A stretch of DNA of 64,000 nucleotides. Origin: Theocolax elegans. Lineage: Eukaryota; Arthropoda; Insecta; Hymenoptera; Cerocephalidae. Shown here piece after piece: positions 60,711-64,000 of this stretch. Within the stretch, counting starts at the first letter, position 1. The number at the start of each line of letters is the position of its first letter. The stretch is taken from NCBI GenBank assembly GCA_026168455.1, contig CM047426.1:84967986-85031985 (forward strand). The letters run 5' to 3'. A program made the translations under genes and the position numbers. The notes under the pieces were generated by a model. That model did no database searches. It saw nothing but the letters and a program-made list of their open reading frames with translations, and was not told the origin of the DNA.

Positions 60711-60792
60711 GACGAGGTGGCCGAGTGGTTAAGGCGTTGGACTGCTAATCCAATGTGCTCTGCACGCGTGGGTTCGAATCCCATCCTCGTCG
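60711..60792 (+). tRNA. tRNA-Ser-GCT: tRNA-Ser (anticodon GCT)
   Basis: 82 nt. Acceptor stem GACGAGG pairs with CCTCGTC, discriminator G. A box TGGCCGAGTGG, anticodon loop CTGCTAA with GCT at 60744-60746, long variable arm (typical of serine tRNA), B box GGTTCGAATCC. A T-run (about 60811-60816) downstream can stop Pol III. It decodes AGC/AGU. Confidence 0.97.
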
Positions 60793-62369
60793 TTGGATAC
60801 ATTATGCACATATATTTTTTGTTTTCGTCAAATATTCGGAGCAAAGTTTTCCAAACGTTCCACATAGTGGAATAGTAGATGATTCAACGGTGAAAATATG
60901 TAGCCGCGCTTGTAATTTCCATCGTGTGTTTGCACGTTATATAATCCTTTAGGCACGTGGATGCACAAGTCAGGTGAGATTGGAATGAAAAATCTCACGT
61001 GAAAACAAAAAGAATCACGGGCCATTGTTTAAGTTTGAGAATCATGCGTATGTAGTGCGAGTAAATTTGAACAACTTTTTTTCTTCAATTCAGGTAGATG
61101 ATTTATGTATAGATGTATTTATAGTGTTAGGCGTTAGTAATTTAAAGTCGACCGTTCGCTGCAATTTAACGTGGGATCAGTTTTTATTGAGCATTAATGA
61201 GATTACGATCGTTCATATACACCGAATAATTCTTTGGTTATCTGACTTTATTTCCATTTTTATGATTCTTTGTATTACATCAACTACAGTGCTATTCGAA
61301 TCGGCGTATCTTTATTTTAATGATTATTATTTTATATATTTTTATAAATTTAATTTCTACATTATTCGCAAAAATATGTATTTGACGTATTTTTTGATGC
61401 GTAAGTAGTTGCCTTAACGACAAAACTACTTTGTTGATGTTTATACCCAATCGTCTAATAATAGAATATGTTAGTAATTATTAATAATATAAACACATTA
61501 GAGAGGAAAAGAAATCTTGGATATTTGTTAATTAACATATCATTATTTTAATAATTTGTATAAATACAATTTTTTTATCATTAATAATTTAATTAAATAC
61601 ATTACTAATCAATTAACTTAAAAAAATATCCTCCTCACACATTTTATTAATTTTATGTAGATTACTTTAATGATCTTATAAATAGATAGACATTTCGTAT
61701 AGGAAACTAACCGATACATTGACTACCCAATTAAAGTGTATTTAACTAATGGTCCTAATTAAATTAGTAGTATAAATTTTCACTGATAACAGGATGTAGT
61801 CTCCTACAAGTGTTTCTCTAAATCAATACAACTGAGACTCGTAAAAATTCACACGTTCACAGAATTTTTGAAGATTTACATATTGCAATATGTACCATAA
61901 GTAACAAAATTAATATATACACTTTTAAAAACTTTATCCTGAAAAATGTGTCTACTCCACAATACACTAATAAGACAAAATAAATAGAAATAGTATTTAA
62001 TATATACATAACTAAACAAACTGTTAAACAAATTCATGAGCTTAATAAGTCAAGAGCAGACTGAAACTTTCATCCGATATTGCGAAATGTGTATATGTAA
62101 GTAAATATCATCTTCATCTAGAGATTATAACGTGTATAATTTGACCAATCGTGCGAAAGCGCCAAATTTGAAACGTCCGAGGCATTCCCGAAGTTAGCCG
62201 AAGTTTGTCCGCCCCGCTACGTATTTCGCATGCTTCATCGCATACGTATATATATATATATATATAACTCGGAGTTCGATAAAAGGAAGGGCAATGATAC
62301 AGTTGGTATATATGCCTGATGTATATATACACACTCAAGAGCGTCGATAGGAGCGTCGTGCGTCGCGGT
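60793..62369. other. Spacer between the two tRNA genes
   Basis: AT-rich apart from the 60 bp just before the second tRNA (62339-62369), which is CpG-rich. No other gene recognised. Confidence 0.5.
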
Positions 62370-62451
62370 GACGAGGTGGCCGAGTGGTTAAGGCGTTGGA
62401 CTGCTAATCCAATGTGCTCTGCACGCGTGGGTTCGAATCCCATCCTCGTCG
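62370..62451 (+). tRNA. tRNA-Ser-GCT: tRNA-Ser (anticodon GCT), second identical copy
   Basis: Identical over all 82 nt to the copy at 60711. Anticodon GCT at 62403-62405. A T6 Pol III terminator follows at 62455-62460. Flanks differ from the first copy, so only the tRNA itself is conserved. Confidence 0.97.
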
Positions 62452-62454
62452 GAA

Positions 62455-62460
62455 TTTTTT
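62455..62460 (+). terminator. Pol III terminator of the second tRNA-Ser
   Basis: Run of six T three bases after the tRNA. Confidence 0.8.
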
Positions 62461-62469
62461 CGCCTTTTT

Positions 62470-64000
62470 TGGTATAATTTTCCTCCTTATTGTCTACGGC
62501 CAATTTTACTTAAATTCTTGAAGGTTATGTGATTTTAAATCTCTTTCCCTCTACGTAAATTGTAGAATTTACCTTTGAGCGATTTATATTTTTTTATTGT
62601 GGGATTTTCATGTGTGAATTGTTAGAATAATTAGTTTATTCCAATAGAATATATTATGAATAATAATAATAATGTTTTGCAAACTGGTCTTTTTAATATA
62701 GTTCATTATATGCAACAATAATTAGGCGCTCTAAAGTTTTCGTTATGTTCTTATTGATTAGTTTTTTTATTAATATATGTAATAATAATTCACATGATTC
62801 ATCATAAGTATAAATCACACACTGTTTAAAACGTCACACCTTTAAAGGTGCACTACTTTTTACTGTAATTTAAAACCTACTTTAAAGTAAGTCACTTTTA
62901 TTTCTATACTTACCGATGTTGATTGTATTATTCAATAAGTTTATTTTGTAACTAACATTATATAAAATATGGTTTTTCTATTTTGTTGATAGTTTTTTTG
63001 TACACATACCGTACGTAACAATTTCTGAGTAAATAATGGTTTTTAATAAAAATTGAAACTATACAATTCAATTTAATGTCTACGTTTTACATCATTCATT
63101 TCAAAGTGAAAAAAAGTATTTCAAGTCTTGATAAATGCCTAATTTTTTTAACACTTTTCCTTACTTCCACTAAAATAAAGAATGTGTAATTTGTTAAAAA
63201 GTAAATAAATAAATAATACATTACTTTTGCAAAAACCCAGCCACATATATACACCAAAAGTCAATGGTTTGCAAACTGCTGAAGCACTTCCTGTACAAGA
63301 GAGACATCAATTTTTGATTAAATGGTGATAAATCTCTTTTTCGTTGGGTCCCAATGGAAATTACGAGTAATCCCACTGTCAATCCCCTCAATAATATTAC
63401 AAATGAAAAATGAACGAATTATGGGCTGTAAAAATCGATTACTTCGGAATGATTGCCATTTCAATGAGTGAGGCCACTTACCGCTTCGGACCTTCTATCT
63501 GTGTGTATATGTGTACCTCGATGTATATAATCGAATGCCGTTTTGTGGGATTACGTAAAGAGCTAATGGAATGCACATTTCATGCTGGGCGAAAAGGATT
63601 TTCCTTATTTTTACTTTTCACCTAACTATAACAATTTCATTTTCCAAATTCTTGAACACAGGGGTTTATATATAAGAAAGTGATTTTCTTTTTTAATTTT
63701 CGATAGCGACATTTTTTTTGTATAAACGTGTATGTATTTCCGTGCATTTTAACAATTAATTTTCGATGGATTTAATTAAGCTGTTTAAATTTTTGGAAAT
63801 TAGCGAAAAAACAATAATGGAATCAGAAACCAAATTATATACCGTTAGACCACAATATCGTTATGGTAAATATTTTATTTTTAATTTACCTTCGATTTAG
63901 AGTCCTAAAAATATTTGTAGTTATTTATATAGTTATTGCTATATTACTCTTCAATCACATTGAAGTTATGCTAGATTGGTTAATAAAATATTTAGGAAGT
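62470..64000. other. Intergenic DNA to the window end
   Basis: AT-rich. A slightly GC-richer patch at 63330-63600 contains a 71-codon ORF without known domain and TAATCC words; no gene supported. Confidence 0.45.

Noticed and set aside
60674..60865. Minus-strand ORF with GFEPTRAEHIG
   Set aside because: It is the reverse translation of the tRNA-Ser gene; the same peptide appears at the second tRNA copy.

Overview
The window is animal nuclear DNA, almost certainly insect. It is strongly AT-rich, its genes are split by short GT-AG introns, and it carries an insect-type mitotic checkpoint kinase, an SLC26 transporter, MATH/BTB proteins, eukaryotic tRNA-Ser genes and several TIR, foldback and LTR elements. 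A hymenopteran is a reasonable guess from AT-richness and element types, but no single feature proves the order. Exon models below were built by reading splice sites and checking that intron phases match.

Region 1 (1-6980, minus strand): a BUB1/BUBR1-type spindle-checkpoint kinase gene. Its 3' end runs off the left edge. Fifteen phase-consistent coding exons give about 1,470 residues: an N-terminal KEN box and Mad3/BUB1 region I, a second KEN box, the GLEBS (Bub3-binding) motif, an E/Q/R-rich coiled coil, a very long His/Gln-rich section, a third KEN box, a B56/PP2A-type LxxIxE motif, and the start of a kinase domain. One gene therefore carries the hallmarks of both BUBR1/Mad3 and BUB1.

Region 2 (8700-24350): a ten-exon SLC26 sulfate/anion transporter on the minus strand, predicted 674 aa and closest in layout to SLC26A11. 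A second, single-coding-exon gene for a MATH-BTB protein is nested in its third intron on the same strand. A small MATH-like gene lies just beyond its 3' end on the plus strand and converges on it. The intron between exons 8 and 9 holds two inverted-repeat elements: a 911-bp element with perfect 25-bp ends and TA flanks, and a foldback element of about 300 bp.

Region 3 (24.4-60.7 kb): about 36 kb with no convincing intact protein gene. It contains scattered GC-richer islands that look like promoters or regulatory modules. The clearest is a collinear inverted duplication at 24990-26040 whose 28-bp perfect core joins a CACGTG E-box to a TCAAGGTTA nuclear-receptor half site. There is also a TATA/E-box promoter-like site near 31.7 kb and a CRE-containing promoter-like segment with a good splice donor near 38.6-38.9 kb. 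Mobile and repeat DNA includes a young non-autonomous LTR retroelement (41130-45212, minus strand; identical-length 315-bp LTRs, ATTAT target duplication, primer site matching tRNA-Phe), a degenerate 28-29-bp tandem array, a broken ORF set with a nested duplication (46.4-48.35 kb), and a hairpin next to a foldback MITE (53.2-53.55 kb).

Region 4 (60.7-64 kb): two identical tRNA-Ser(GCT) genes 1.66 kb apart on the plus strand, then apparently non-coding DNA.

The genes do not form an operon-like pathway. The clearest functional unit is the checkpoint kinase. The transporter and the two MATH-related genes are linked by nesting and adjacency only.
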